Positions 35,540 to 44,177 of a stretch of DNA of 53,194 nucleotides are shown piece after piece. The DNA lies in contig NZ_JASJEB010000027.1 of the NCBI RefSeq assembly GCF_030064895.1, forward strand, positions 1-53,194. The letters are read 5' to 3'. Made by a program: the position numbers and the translations under genes. The notes below the pieces were generated by a model that was not told where the DNA came from, did no database searches, and saw nothing but the letters and a program-made list of their open reading frames with translations. This DNA is from Crocosphaera sp. Its GTDB lineage: Bacteria; Cyanobacteriota; Cyanobacteriia; Cyanobacteriales; Microcystaceae. Each line of letters opens with the position of its first letter. The stretch's first letter is position 1.

Positions 35540-35757
35540 GAGATACTATAAGATTGTCTTATACTTGAGATAAGCAAGTTAATGGTTTATTGTACACTGC
35601 TTTTGTTCACTCAGATAGTGAGGGGAGAAAATATAATCTAAATATGGATGAAATGCTGTTAATAAGGTTAAGAGTATTTTCTTTTTATGAGAATGTTGCA
35701 CTGATCAATAATTCAATTAACTTGATTTATTTTTTAACAAAAATAGGAGTTGAGTTT

Positions 35758-36306
35758 ATGCAAGTAATTACCCGAAAATTTAATGTTAATGAATACCGCA
35801 AAATGGCAGAAACAGGAATTTTAACCCCAGAAGATAGGGTAGAATTAATAGGAGGAGAAATTATTGCTATGTCACCTATTGGAAGAAAACACGCTGCTGC
35901 TGTTAACCGCTTAACAAACTTATTTCCTCCATTACTTGGAAATAAAGTTATTGTTAGTGTACAAAATTCTATCAGATTAGATAACTATTCTGAACCGCAA
36001 CCAGATATTGTTCTTCTCAAACCTCGTTCTGATTTTTATGAAAGTAAAATTCCTGAAGCTGAAGATATTTATCTCTTGATTGAAGTTGCTGATAGTACAA
36101 TAAAATATGATCAAGAAATAAAGTTACCCCTTTATGCTGAAAGTAATATTAATGAAGTTTGGATTGTTAATTTGAATAACAAAACTTTAGAAGTTTATCG
36201 ACAACCTCAAGATAAAACTTATCTAGAACAACAGAAAAATGTTGAGTCTATTTCTCCTTTAGCTTTTCCTGATGTTAGTTTAACTATTAATGATATTTTC
36301 GGTTAA
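35758..36306 (+). CDS. Uma2/DUF820 family putative endonuclease
   Basis: A 182-residue member of the Uma2 family. It starts at the ATG at 35758 behind AGGAG; the frame runs 56 codons further upstream but with no ribosome site and a composition unlike coding sequence. Family segments are FNVNEYRKMAETGIL, EPQPDIVLL (acidic strand), DIYLLIEVADSTI (second acidic strand with the catalytic-type Glu) and KLPLYAESNINEVWIVNL. Function of the family is unknown. It stands alone, divergent from ndhF3 and followed by hairpin repeats. Confidence 0.85.
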   Translation: MQVITRKFNVNEYRKMAETGILTPEDRVELIGGEIIAMSPIGRKHAAAVNRLTNLFPPLLGNKVIVSVQNSIRLDNYSEPQPDIVLLKPRSDFYESKIPEAEDIYLLIEVADSTIKYDQEIKLPLYAESNINEVWIVNLNNKTLEVYRQPQDKTYLEQQKNVESISPLAFPDVSLTINDIFG

Positions 36307-36382
36307 TTATAGATAGTTTAATAATAATATATAATTGTAGCAGATTGTTTCAGTTAATTTGTTGCATTAGATTAAAGGTAGT

Positions 36383-36430
36383 GCGAGCATCTTGCTCGCT
36401 ATTTTTACAGCTTGTGAGCATCTTGCTCAC
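36383..36430. repeat. Twin GAGCATCTTGCTC hairpin repeat
   Basis: Two near-identical 17-nt hairpins 14 bp apart: GCGAGCA-TCT-TGCTCGC at 36383-36399 and GTGAGCA-TCT-TGCTCAC at 36414-36430. The second base pair differs between copies but is complementary in both (C-G and T-A), so the stem is conserved by compensatory change. Confidence 0.8.
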
Positions 36431-36529
36431 ATTGCTATTACCTCATCTTAAATGAAACAGTCCACTACTTAATTTTTTGCTTACAAAAAGCCTCTAAAAT
36501 ACTTAAAGTATAATTCAAAAAATAATTAG

Positions 36530-36745
36530 TTATTTCGATTCAAAATTGATATGAACTTTAGCTAAAATTTTAATATCTGATTCAATGATTTTCTTAGGAA
36601 TAGCTAGCCATGTCCTATCTGCTTTTTTAAATATATATTTTTGTCACATTCTTTGTAAAATTCAATAGCACCTTGAGCTTTTTTTTCCTGCTAATACTAT
36701 TAACATATCTCTACTAAGGAATTAATAAACTTTTAGACTTTCAAG
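36530..36745 (-). pseudogene. Decayed coding remnant, unknown family
   Basis: On the minus strand, protein-like stretches appear in different frames: a segment GAIEFYKECDKNIYLK in one frame is continued by ADRTWLAIPKKIIESDIKI in another and ends in HINFESK with a TAA at 36530-36532. No single frame is open. This looks like a small gene broken by frameshifts. I do not recognise the family and the upstream limit is a guess. Confidence 0.35.
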
Positions 36746-36807
36746 AATTCATAATAGGTATGGTTGGTAAGTTTTTCTTGTTCCACCCCATACCTATTTC
36801 ATTGTTC

Positions 36808-37932
36808 TTAATGTAGCCATCCTTTGAGACGACGGGCAACCTGAGGACGACGTAACTTACGCATAGCTTTGCTTTGAATTTGACGAACTCGTTCACGGGA
36901 TAAATTAAAAATACCTCCTACTTCTTCTAGGGTATGGGGTTGAGAAGTACATAACCCATAACGTAAAGAAATAACATCCTTTTCTCGTTGGGTTAAAACA
37001 TCACTCAATACCGCCGAAACTTCGTACTGTAACATTCCTTCGTTCATCAACTCTTCAGGGAGTTGTAAGTCTTGGTCTTCCAGTAAATCAACTAACTCCG
37101 TGTCTTCTCCTTTACCCACCCGATGATTTAAAGATAAAGACTGTCTCCGTAGTTGCAATAACTGACGCAGTTGGGGGGGAGTTACTTCTAACTCATCGGC
37201 CAGTTCTTTTTCGTTGGGGTTGCGTTGTAATTTTTGTTTAAGAATTCGTTGGGCCTTTTTCAGTTTGTTTAATTTTTCTACAACATGAATCGGCAAACGA
37301 ATAGTTCTCGCATCATTAGCAATGGTTCGAGTAATAGCTTGACGAATCCACCAATAAGCATAAGTAGAAAATTTATAACCCTTATTGGGGTCAAATTTTT
37401 CTGCCGCGCGATTAAGACCAATGGCCCCTTCTTGAATTAAATCTAGGAAAGGAACACCACGATTAAGATAACGTTTGGCAATAGACACCACCAAACGCAA
37501 ATTAGAACGAATCATTTTCCGCTTAGCAGTTCGTCCCCGATGTAAACGATGGTCGAATTGCTTAGCAGTTTCAAAATCCATCGCTTTCGCCCATTCTGCT
37601 TTGTTTGGGTTACGTTGTAACTCTTCTCGTAGTTGCTGTTTAGCTTCTTCTGCTTCAACTAAAAATTGAACATGGTGGGCTAATTCTATCTCTTCTTCGG
37701 CGTTTAACAAAGGATAGCGAGACATTTCTTTGAAAAATGCCCCTACAGTATCATCAGAAACCGTTTTCCGATATCCATCCGGATACTGATTACCTAACTC
37801 ATCAGATAAAGAAGAAAGTTCTACCTCAACAGATTGTAATTCGTTGTCTGTTTGTTCAAGTCCCTCTGCTTCCATTTGAGAGGGTAACAATTCATTGGTT
37901 GATTCCGTTTGCATCATTTGTATCGTATTCAT
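36808..37932 (-). CDS. RNA polymerase sigma-70 factor, group 1/2 (SigC-like)
   Basis: Directs RNA polymerase to promoters. The 374-residue protein has region 1.2 (SDDTVGAFFKEMSRYPLL), the region 2 core RSNLRLVVSIAKRYLNRGVPFLDLIQEGAIGLNRAAEKFDPNKGYKFSTYAYWWIRQAI, region 3 with EKLNKLKKAQRIL, and region 4 with the HTH VGGIFNLSRERVRQIQSKAMRKLRR. These motifs are all near-identical to principal sigma factors. The N-terminal region is short and acidic, which points to a group 2 (non-essential) factor; the FFKEM version of region 1.2 is what I associate with SigC, but I cannot exclude another group 2 type. It has 735 bp of non-coding DNA upstream. Confidence 0.92.
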   Translation of the reverse strand: MNTIQMMQTESTNELLPSQMEAEGLEQTDNELQSVEVELSSLSDELGNQYPDGYRKTVSDDTVGAFFKEMSRYPLLNAEEEIELAHHVQFLVEAEEAKQQLREELQRNPNKAEWAKAMDFETAKQFDHRLHRGRTAKRKMIRSNLRLVVSIAKRYLNRGVPFLDLIQEGAIGLNRAAEKFDPNKGYKFSTYAYWWIRQAITRTIANDARTIRLPIHVVEKLNKLKKAQRILKQKLQRNPNEKELADELEVTPPQLRQLLQLRRQSLSLNHRVGKGEDTELVDLLEDQDLQLPEELMNEGMLQYEVSAVLSDVLTQREKDVISLRYGLCTSQPHTLEEVGGIFNLSRERVRQIQSKAMRKLRRPQVARRLKGWLH

Positions 37933-38668
37933 AAGCTGATAATTCCGAGGAGTAAAACGGGTTGAACAAGTTCAGGAACAATGGGAGAGGAGACGAGGTC
38001 AGCTATGTAAGTAATTACAGATGATTTAGTATCAGTTTCAGGGTAGAATATTTAAGATTATATTAATAATTAAGTGGACTTCTTCTGAAACACTAATCAA
38101 TAACCACACAAGGTCAAAAAGATTAACAAAAGCTAAAATTGACTGTTTTCTATCTAATCTATTGACTATCGCCTCCAGCCTTAACCAATCAGGATTCGAG
38201 GTAACTGGTTTTTTACCAGGCTACCAAAATCACTGGTATTTTTTGTCTATCTAATCACAAAAAAATCAATTTATCTATGGAAAAAGAAGTGTTTGAGGTT
38301 AAACTATAGAATATCTTAAACATTTGACTGCCTCCTTCACACTGGAAATGATTTTTTCTCTTGCTATTCACTAACTTATCCGATTTAGGGTGGATTTTTC
38401 ATCCCTTTTACGATAAAGTTTTGTTAAGAAATAATTTCAGATAACTTAATAAAGAAAATCGAAAAAAAACAATAGTTGTATATATTTATACTGTAACCTA
38501 TTAAATCAAAATATGTGTAGAGATTCTTGATTATTTCCTGTTGTCAACATCAATATGAGTAACAATTTTGACGGGGAGACGGGGAGTTAATTCACAAGAA
38601 AACCAAGTTTGGGATGGTATCAGGGAAAATAATCCCGACTAAACTTTTAAGTCGAACTCATAACTACT
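37933..38668. other. 736-bp non-coding upstream region of the sigma-factor gene
   Basis: No gene is visible. It includes small inverted repeats near 38200-38250 (CTGGT/ACCAG and TACCA/TGGTA), a GGGGAGAC-type repeat at 38570-38586 and a 17-nt word at 38622-38638 that also occurs near 8120. A long leader or several promoters for the sigma gene are likely but cannot be placed. Confidence 0.6.
38570..38586 (+). repeat. GGGGAGAC-type polypurine repeat
   Basis: GACGGGGAGACGGGGAG, the same word as in the serA-prmA spacer and at 19406 and 50883. Confidence 0.8.
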
Positions 38669-38941
38669 ATGATTTATTTCTTTTGCTGCCCATTAGTTTT
38701 AAAAAGATTAAACACTATTGATTTAAAAACAGCCTTAATTGAAAGTCGTGATCAAAGTTTATTCCGTTCCTTTTTTCTCAGTTCTCCTGAAGAAACCGAA
38801 GCGATCAAAAAATATTTAAGAAAATATTGGAATTGGGATATAAAAAAACAAATGTGGTTAAAACAAAACATCAATTCTCCTGATGTTATTCCTGATTTAC
38901 AAGGAATTTTAAGCAATAAAAATCCTTATATATTCAAATAG
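38669..38941 (+). CDS. Small protein of unknown function
   Basis: A 90-residue frame that I do not recognise. The N-terminus has a hydrophobic stretch with two cysteines (MIYFFCCPLVL), then a polar helical part (SSPEETEAIKKYLRKYWNWDI) and a mixed C-terminus. It has no clear ribosome site, and no neighbour shares its transcript: the sigma gene is divergent and crtE starts more than 200 bp later. Length and composition suit a real small gene, but the case rests on those alone. Confidence 0.45.
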   Translation: MIYFFCCPLVLKRLNTIDLKTALIESRDQSLFRSFFLSSPEETEAIKKYLRKYWNWDIKKQMWLKQNINSPDVIPDLQGILSNKNPYIFK

Positions 38942-39158
38942 TAATGTCTTTAGAAATTAACAATTAATAATTACTTCTCTACACTCCCCCAACTGAAATA
39001 TTTATACACCCAGTGGAAGGAAGTCAGAAGCCTTATTTTAGTGTAGTAGAGGAAAAATATGTCAATTTAATGCTAACGCTTTCATGTTTGATACGATTTT
39101 TGATAAAGTAAACGGATAGAAATGATACAAAATAATCCTTAACTATAGGCAATCAGAC

Positions 39159-40088
39159 ATGGTTATGACAGGTGAAGACCGTGTGACGCACACAGAAGCA
39201 TCGAACTTTGAACTTGCGTCCTATCTTAAAGAGAAAAAACAGTTAGTTGAAGCGGCCTTAGATCAATCCCTTCCTATTACCCGTCCCGAAAAAGTCTACG
39301 AAGCAATGCGTTATTCTCTGTTGGCAGGAGGAAAACGATTACGCCCCATTCTCTGCCTAACCACCTGTGAACTAATGGGTGGAACCGTAGAAATGTCAGT
39401 CCCCACAGCTTGCGCCCTAGAAATGATCCATACCATGTCTTTGATTCATGACGATCTCCCTGCTATGGATAACGATGACTATAGACGGGGAAAATTGACC
39501 AATCATAAGGTTTATGGAGAAGATATCGCCATTTTGGCAGGAGACGCTTTATTATCCTACGCCTTTGAATACGTTGCCACCCAAACCCGTAATGTCGATT
39601 ACCCTAACCTCATCGATGTCATTGCCCGTTTAGGACGCACCGTCGGGGCAGCCGGATTAGTCGGGGGTCAAGTGTTAGACTTAGAATCGGAAGGTAGATC
39701 CGATGTCACCGTAGACACCCTAAAATTTATCCATATCCACAAAACAGGGGCTTTATTAGAGACTTCTGTGGTATCTGGAGCAATTTTAGCCGGAGCTAAG
39801 CCCGAGGACATCCAAAGGCTTTCTCGTTACGCTCAGAACATTGGTTTAGCGTTTCAAATCATCGATGATATTTTAGACGTAACTGCCAGCAGTGAAGACT
39901 TAGGCAAAACCGCAGGAAAAGATCAACTGGCGCAGAAAGCCACTTATCCGAGTTTATGGGGCTTAGAAGAATCCCAAAAACAAGCTCAAGCCCTGATTGA
40001 CGATGCGATCGCCCAACTGAGTCCCTACGGCCAAGCTGCCCAACCCTTAGAAGCGATCGCCCAATTTATTGTTGCTCGCAAAAACTAA
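39159..40088 (+). CDS. crtE: Geranylgeranyl diphosphate synthase
   Basis: Condenses isopentenyl and allylic diphosphates to make C20 diphosphate for carotenoids, chlorophyll phytol and quinones. The 309-residue protein has [17 protein letters not shown], the first aspartate-rich motif DDLPAMDND (about residue 98-106) and the second, DDILD, near 236; the short helices around [12 protein letters not shown] belong to the same fold. The spacing of the first motif (DDxxxxD) marks type II bacterial GGPP synthases. It starts an apparent operon with DUF212 and rimI, with 18 bp and 46 bp gaps. Confidence 0.93.
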   Translation: MVMTGEDRVTHTEASNFELASYLKEKKQLVEAALDQSLPITRPEKVYEAMRYSLLAGGKRLRPILCLTTCELMGGTVEMSVPTACALEMIHTMSLIHDDLPAMDNDDYRRGKLTNHKVYGEDIAILAGDALLSYAFEYVATQTRNVDYPNLIDVIARLGRTVGAAGLVGGQVLDLESEGRSDVTVDTLKFIHIHKTGALLETSVVSGAILAGAKPEDIQRLSRYAQNIGLAFQIIDDILDVTASSEDLGKTAGKDQLAQKATYPSLWGLEESQKQAQALIDDAIAQLSPYGQAAQPLEAIAQFIVARKN

Positions 40089-40106
40089 ACGTTTTCACCG
40101 TTAATT

Positions 40107-40562
40107 ATGCAGGATTTTGAAGCAATTTTTCACAACAAAATACTGTTGGTGTCCCTAATAGCCTGTTTTTCTGCCCAAGGATTAAAATTAATTATTGAGT
40201 TGATTCGTCATCGCAAAATTAATTTCCGCTACTTGGTTAGCACAGGGGGAATGCCGAGCGCTCATTCAGCCTTAGTTGGGGCTTTAGCCACAGGGGTTGG
40301 TCTCACTAAGGGATGGGAAAGTCCAGAGTTTGCTATTGCTTGTTTATTTGCTGTTATTGTCATGTACGATGCGGCCGGAGTGCGTCAAGCAGCCGGAAAA
40401 CAAGCGCGCATTCTCAATCAGTTACTGGATGAATTTTTACACGACAACCACCATCTCAATGAAGAGAGATTGAAGGAGTTACTCGGACATACTCCCTTCC
40501 AAGTTTTGATCGGTCTAACTTGGGGAATTAGTGTCTGTATCTTGACGATATCAGTTCTTTGA
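40107..40562 (+). CDS. DUF212 family (divergent PAP2) membrane protein
   Basis: A 151-residue protein with three to four membrane segments and the DUF212 signatures GGMPSAHSALVGALATGVG and MYDAAGVRQAAGKQA, a divergent acid-phosphatase/PAP2 family. The SAH and D residues match the phosphatase active-site region, but activity has not been settled for these proteins. It is in the crtE transcript, an order seen in other cyanobacteria, which invites the guess of a diphosphate-lipid phosphatase. The stop codon overlaps the start of a GAACAGT heptamer repeat. Confidence 0.88.
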   Translation: MQDFEAIFHNKILLVSLIACFSAQGLKLIIELIRHRKINFRYLVSTGGMPSAHSALVGALATGVGLTKGWESPEFAIACLFAVIVMYDAAGVRQAAGKQARILNQLLDEFLHDNHHLNEERLKELLGHTPFQVLIGLTWGISVCILTISVL

Positions 40563-40574
40563 ACAGTGAACAGT
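40561..40574 (+). repeat. GAACAGT heptamer pair at the DUF212 stop codon
   Basis: Two exact GAACAGT units followed by GAC. The first two bases form the end of the TGA stop of the DUF212 gene at 40560-40562. The same unit forms the end of ndhD3 at 32080-32107. Confidence 0.7.
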
Positions 40575-40608
40575 GACAATAACTGGTAACTGAATTTTAA
40601 CTTTTTCA

Positions 40609-41160
40609 ATGTCATTTCTATCAATTACATTTCATCAACCTCAATTGACCGATCTCGATGAACTGGTCGCTTTAGATCAGTGTTGTCTTGGGGGTTTATG
40701 GTCAAAAAATGGCTATCAACGGGAGTTAATGAGTTCCAATAGTCATTTTTGGGTTTTGTCTTCTGATTCAACCCAAACTATTCTTGGTTTTGGGTGTTTT
40801 TGGGAAATTTTAGAGGAAGCCCATATTACACTACTGATGATTTCCCCTGAGTATCAAGGTCAAGGGTTGGGTCAATTATTGCTCTATGGTTTATTGAGGG
40901 ATGCGGTTAATCGAAATCTTGAACGTGCTACTCTAGAAGTCAGGGTTTCTAATCAACCGGCCCTCTGTTTATATCAAAAGTTTGGTTTTGAGGTGGCAGG
41001 ACAACGAAAAGGATATTATCAAACCACAGGAGAAGATGCTTTAGTTCTCTGGCGCAAGGGTTTACAATATCCTCAATTTGAGCAAGATTTATATATTTGG
41101 AAACAACAAATTAATGATCGTCTCACGGCTAATCATTTGCAATTAATAATTAAGAATTAA
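40609..41160 (+). CDS. rimI: Ribosomal protein S18 alanine N-acetyltransferase
   Basis: A GNAT-fold acetyltransferase of 183 residues. It has the acetyl-CoA-binding motif A (ISPEYQGQGLGQLLLYGLL), LEVRVSNQPALCLYQKFGFEVAGQRKGYY, the hallmark of RimI, and a short C-terminal tail. The typical target is the N-terminal alanine of S18. In some genomes rimI pairs with tsaB or tsaD, which are absent here; the crtE-DUF212-rimI order is likely co-transcription only. It is convergent with a ParA gene at a 14-bp distance. Confidence 0.88.
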   Translation: MSFLSITFHQPQLTDLDELVALDQCCLGGLWSKNGYQRELMSSNSHFWVLSSDSTQTILGFGCFWEILEEAHITLLMISPEYQGQGLGQLLLYGLLRDAVNRNLERATLEVRVSNQPALCLYQKFGFEVAGQRKGYYQTTGEDALVLWRKGLQYPQFEQDLYIWKQQINDRLTANHLQLIIKN

Positions 41161-41174
41161 CAATCAACAATTGC

Positions 41175-42062
41175 TCAAGAAGGTAACTTACCTAAAAATT
41201 CCTCAGCTAGTTTCATAAATGCTTTAGAACCACTAGAATTAGGCATAGAAGTAACAACTGGCATAAAATTATCCACTGCCTTAGTCACATTAACATCCAT
41301 GGGAATTGAGGTTTTAAAGAGTTGTTGCGGTGCAAAATCTGTTTGTACTCGTCGCATTACTCGATTGTAATAACGACTTAATAAACCGCCTCCCGATGAG
41401 ATAAAAACTACTCCTAATAAATTCAAATTTAGGGGCTGATCATTTAGATGACTTTCTTTTAATTTAGCAATTCTTCTTTCTAATAATTGCATTCCCACTA
41501 CAGATAAAGGTTCCGGTCTTGCTGGCAATAAATAGTAATCACTAGCAGATAATCCGCTTCTTGTCAAAAGATTATAACCCGGCGCGCAGTCCATAATTAC
41601 AAAGTGATAATGCTCTAAAACAGGTTCTAAAATTTTCTGAATCAAAACCCGCTCAAAATGATTCCAAACAGTTTCAAAATCAGGATTTTCTATAATTGCG
41701 GCTTGTTTATGTAGGGTTTCGGAAACAATATACTCATCATATAATTCCAAATCTCCTGGTAATAAATCTAGTCCTTCTATACCACAAATATAGGGTTGAA
41801 TAATGTCATGAATATCCAGTTTACTGTAAGGATTAGGTTGAATAATATTATCTAATAAATAACTAAGCGTCCGCCGTTTTTTTCTGGTTTGGGCGAATTC
41901 ATGGGGCGACATTAAACTAAGGGTGGCACTAATTTGAGCATCTAAATCGAGAACCAATACTCGTTTTCCGTGATTTTTGGCTAAACAGGTGGCTAAATTG
42001 ACGGTTAATGTAGTTTTGCCCACACCACCTTTCATGTTAACGGTACTAATTACTAATGCCAT
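41175..42062 (-). CDS. ParA family ATPase
   Basis: A 295-residue MinD/ParA-type ATPase with intact deviant Walker A K11-GGVG-K16-TT, VLVLDLDAQISAT (Walker A') and VIMDCAPG (Walker B). It carries no N-terminal DNA-binding domain, and no parB or parS is near, so it is an orphan of the kind that positions large complexes in cyanobacteria. Length and intact motifs make it a useful comparison for the degenerate ParA-like protein at 21718-22779. The stop is 14 bp from the convergent rimI stop. Confidence 0.9.
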   Translation of the reverse strand: MALVISTVNMKGGVGKTTLTVNLATCLAKNHGKRVLVLDLDAQISATLSLMSPHEFAQTRKKRRTLSYLLDNIIQPNPYSKLDIHDIIQPYICGIEGLDLLPGDLELYDEYIVSETLHKQAAIIENPDFETVWNHFERVLIQKILEPVLEHYHFVIMDCAPGYNLLTRSGLSASDYYLLPARPEPLSVVGMQLLERRIAKLKESHLNDQPLNLNLLGVVFISSGGGLLSRYYNRVMRRVQTDFAPQQLFKTSIPMDVNVTKAVDNFMPVVTSMPNSSGSKAFMKLAEEFLGKLPS

Positions 42063-42103
42063 TGATTTAATCCTTGAAACTTGAGGTTTTTAAGGGCTAC
42101 CTT

Positions 42104-42508
42104 TTAAGAATGAGTTGATACAGAAGAACTGGTATGGGTTAAACCCCAATCAGGACGCAGATTAGAAGCACCATGCAAATAGACGTGAGAAACTTCTTTT
42201 TGCGGTTTTGGGGTATTAACGTGAATCAGAACCCGTATACAGCGTTCTAAGCTGTTCTGAACAGACATTTGCTGGACATCCAGTAGAGGTACGTTTTCCC
42301 AATGGGGGCGTTGACGGGCGATCGCAGCAGGAAAGATCGCGTCGAGATCCTGAGTAGCGGTGAAGGTGACGCTAACAATATCTTCAGCATTGAGTTGATT
42401 TTGGCTTTCGATAATATTTAACAACTCACGAACGGCTTCTCCTATGGCTTCTGGGCTATTTTCTCTGACTGTGGTTGCCCCTCGAATTCCCCGTACTTTC
42501 CACTCCAC
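42104..42508 (-). CDS. aroH: Chorismate mutase, AroH type
   Basis: Rearranges chorismate to prephenate in phenylalanine and tyrosine synthesis. The 134-residue protein is the AroH (Bacillus-type) trimeric fold: VRGIRGATTVRENSPEAIGEAV at the start carries the active-site arginine, then DIVSVTFTATQDLDAIFPAAIAR and VPLLDVQQMSVQNSLERCIRVLIHV, and a C-terminal HVYLHGASNLRPD. The last 12 residues are serine-rich. It lies between parA and sppA on one strand with gaps of 41 and 89 bp, so the three may not share a transcript. Confidence 0.9.
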   Translation of the reverse strand: MEWKVRGIRGATTVRENSPEAIGEAVRELLNIIESQNQLNAEDIVSVTFTATQDLDAIFPAAIARQRPHWENVPLLDVQQMSVQNSLERCIRVLIHVNTPKPQKEVSHVYLHGASNLRPDWGLTHTSSSVSTHS

Positions 42509-42597
42509 GATCGCATCCCTCCAACAATATTGGCTGTTACTTATGCACTCCTATTGTCTCACCCCTAGAGCCATTTTTTGTTTTGGTTTAACCTAAT

Positions 42598-43416
42598 TTA
42601 AGGGCGATATAACCACAAGGGTTGACCATTGGTTTTCAATTCAAATTCTAGCCAGTTGATAGCTGTTCCCAGTTTTGATTTACTTTGATTACGAGAGAGA
42701 ACCCGACTCAATAAGGGTTTTGGCTCTTCAATATCATAACAGGTGGCTTTATCTGGGTTTAATCCTGCTAACTCAGCCGCCCAAACACGGGCATCTTCTT
42801 CTGTACCTAATCTATCTACTACTCCTAATTCTAAGGCTTGTTGTCCCGTAAAAATACGACCATCGGCGAAGGTTTTGACTTTATCAACGTCTAGGTTTCT
42901 ACCTTGGGCGACGGTAGTAACAAACTGTTGATAGCTGACATCAATCATCTCTTGTAGGATATGTTGTTCTTCGTCAGTTAATTCGCGATCAAAGGCTAGA
43001 ATGTCCTTATAGGGACCAGATTTAATAACTTTGAAAGACACCCCAACTTTGTCTAATAACCTTTCTAAATTATTGCCTCGTAAAATCACTCCAATACTGC
43101 CAGTGATGGTTCCAGGGTTAGCCATGATATGTTGTGCGCCCATACCAATATAAACCCCACCAGATGCGGAAATATTGCCGAAACTTGCTACAATTTTCAC
43201 TTTATCTTGTAGTCGTTTTAAAGCTTCGTAAATTTCTTGGGAGTCGCCGACGGTTCCTCCTGGGGAGTCAATACGTAACAATAAAGCTGGAAATTTCTTT
43301 TCTTTAACGGTTTCTAGGGCATTAAGAACATATTTGCGAGTTTCTGAAGCGATGGCCCCTGTAATTTCAATGCGGGCTATTTGTTTACTGGGTCTGGGTT
43401 TAAATGGCCAAATCAT
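42598..43416 (-). CDS. sppA: Signal peptide peptidase SppA, short form
   Basis: A membrane-bound serine protease that degrades cleaved signal peptides. The 272-residue protein is the short SppA with an N-terminal domain containing RIDSPGGTVGDSQEIYEAL, the catalytic serine in ISASGGVYIGMGAQ, the proposed lysine in SGPYKDILAFDRELTDEE, and FTGQQALELGVVDRLG. The N-terminus lacks an obvious membrane anchor, so it may associate peripherally. A 285-bp spacer with two REP-like copies follows upstream. Confidence 0.92.
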   Translation of the reverse strand: MIWPFKPRPSKQIARIEITGAIASETRKYVLNALETVKEKKFPALLLRIDSPGGTVGDSQEIYEALKRLQDKVKIVASFGNISASGGVYIGMGAQHIMANPGTITGSIGVILRGNNLERLLDKVGVSFKVIKSGPYKDILAFDRELTDEEQHILQEMIDVSYQQFVTTVAQGRNLDVDKVKTFADGRIFTGQQALELGVVDRLGTEEDARVWAAELAGLNPDKATCYDIEEPKPLLSRVLSRNQSKSKLGTAINWLEFELKTNGQPLWLYRP

Positions 43417-43498
43417 AAATTGATGTCAAACATGATAGATGAGCCATATTGTAACAATTCTTGACGGTGTTCAGAGTGATTATTTTTCAGATTAGCTG

Positions 43499-43600
43499 TC
43501 ATTCGGAGGGAACGAGGAATCTTATCAACTTCAAACACCATAATAAATAGTGTTGTGATCTTTTTAGTTATCATTCGGAGGTAAAGAGAAATCTTATCAA
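43499..43600. repeat. Pair of REP-like repeats (TCATTCGGAG family)
   Basis: Two 30-nt units at 43499-43528 and 43571-43600, 27 of 30 bases identical, each TCATTCGGAGG then a purine-rich part and ATCTTATCAA. The word resembles the widespread bacterial TCATTCCGAGCGAAGCGAGGAATCT-type extragenic repeat. It lies upstream of sppA, in a region otherwise without genes. Confidence 0.65.
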
Positions 43601-43701
43601 GTTTCTAATTATAGGTAGTGTATCATAAGTAGTGAAAATCAATCTAAGTTGATAGTATTTCTTCATTATAATGATGGATAGTCATCATAGGTATTTGTGG
43701 T

Positions 43702-43926
43702 TCATAGATTTTCATTTTGTAATAACCCTAATACTTCGGCTAACTGTTGCGCCTCATTTTCCCTTCCTGCATCCCCATATTTTTGCCCTACTGCTATCAT
43801 TAGCTCTAGGGAACCCTGATCTAATAATTCTTGATTTTCTTGTAATATTCCAGGTTCATTGCCTTGATTACAAGTTAATAGTTGATTAATTAGGTTTAGA
43901 TATTGTTGAGTACGTTTTTCATCCAT
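43702..43926 (-). CDS. Small protein like the N-terminal segment of TPR/CHAT proteins
   Basis: A 74-residue protein, MDEKRTQQYLNLINQLL then ILQENQELLDQGSLELMIAVG, of a type that I associate with the short helical start of cyanobacterial tetratricopeptide and CHAT-domain proteins, in which several hundred residues usually follow. Here the frame ends after LLQNENL. It may be a free-standing domain or the leftover of a longer gene; REP-like repeats are found just downstream. It could act by helix-helix contacts, but no function is known. Confidence 0.55.
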   Translation of the reverse strand: MDEKRTQQYLNLINQLLTCNQGNEPGILQENQELLDQGSLELMIAVGQKYGDAGRENEAQQLAEVLGLLQNENL

Positions 43927-44177
43927 CTGTCTTTACTATGATTTGTGTGATTTTTTGATAGACTGTGATGATTTTTTTGAGGGATAATTCCATGATAGGC
44001 TGATTAATCTTAAACGGGAACAATAACTTAATCAAAATTATGACTTAATTATTAAAACTGCAACTTAGACGATAATGATTCAGACTAGAGACTCTAATTA
44101 TAATCATAGAACCATATCATCAAGATTATGGGTAAACTAAAATCATAGTCAATCAAACAATCAAAAAAATCATAGTC

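Larger units (their letters stand above)
36307..36807. other. 501-bp region with twin hairpins and a decayed gene
   Basis: Between the Uma2 gene and the sigma-factor gene. It holds two GAGCATCTTGCTC hairpins at 36383-36430 and, on the minus strand, the broken coding remnant at 36530-36745 listed separately. The rest is AT-rich and shows nothing else. Confidence 0.6.

Noticed and set aside
35590-35757. Upstream 56-codon extension of the second Uma2 gene
   Set aside because: It lacks a ribosome site, and family proteins start at MQVITRKF; the ATG at 35758 has AGGAG.
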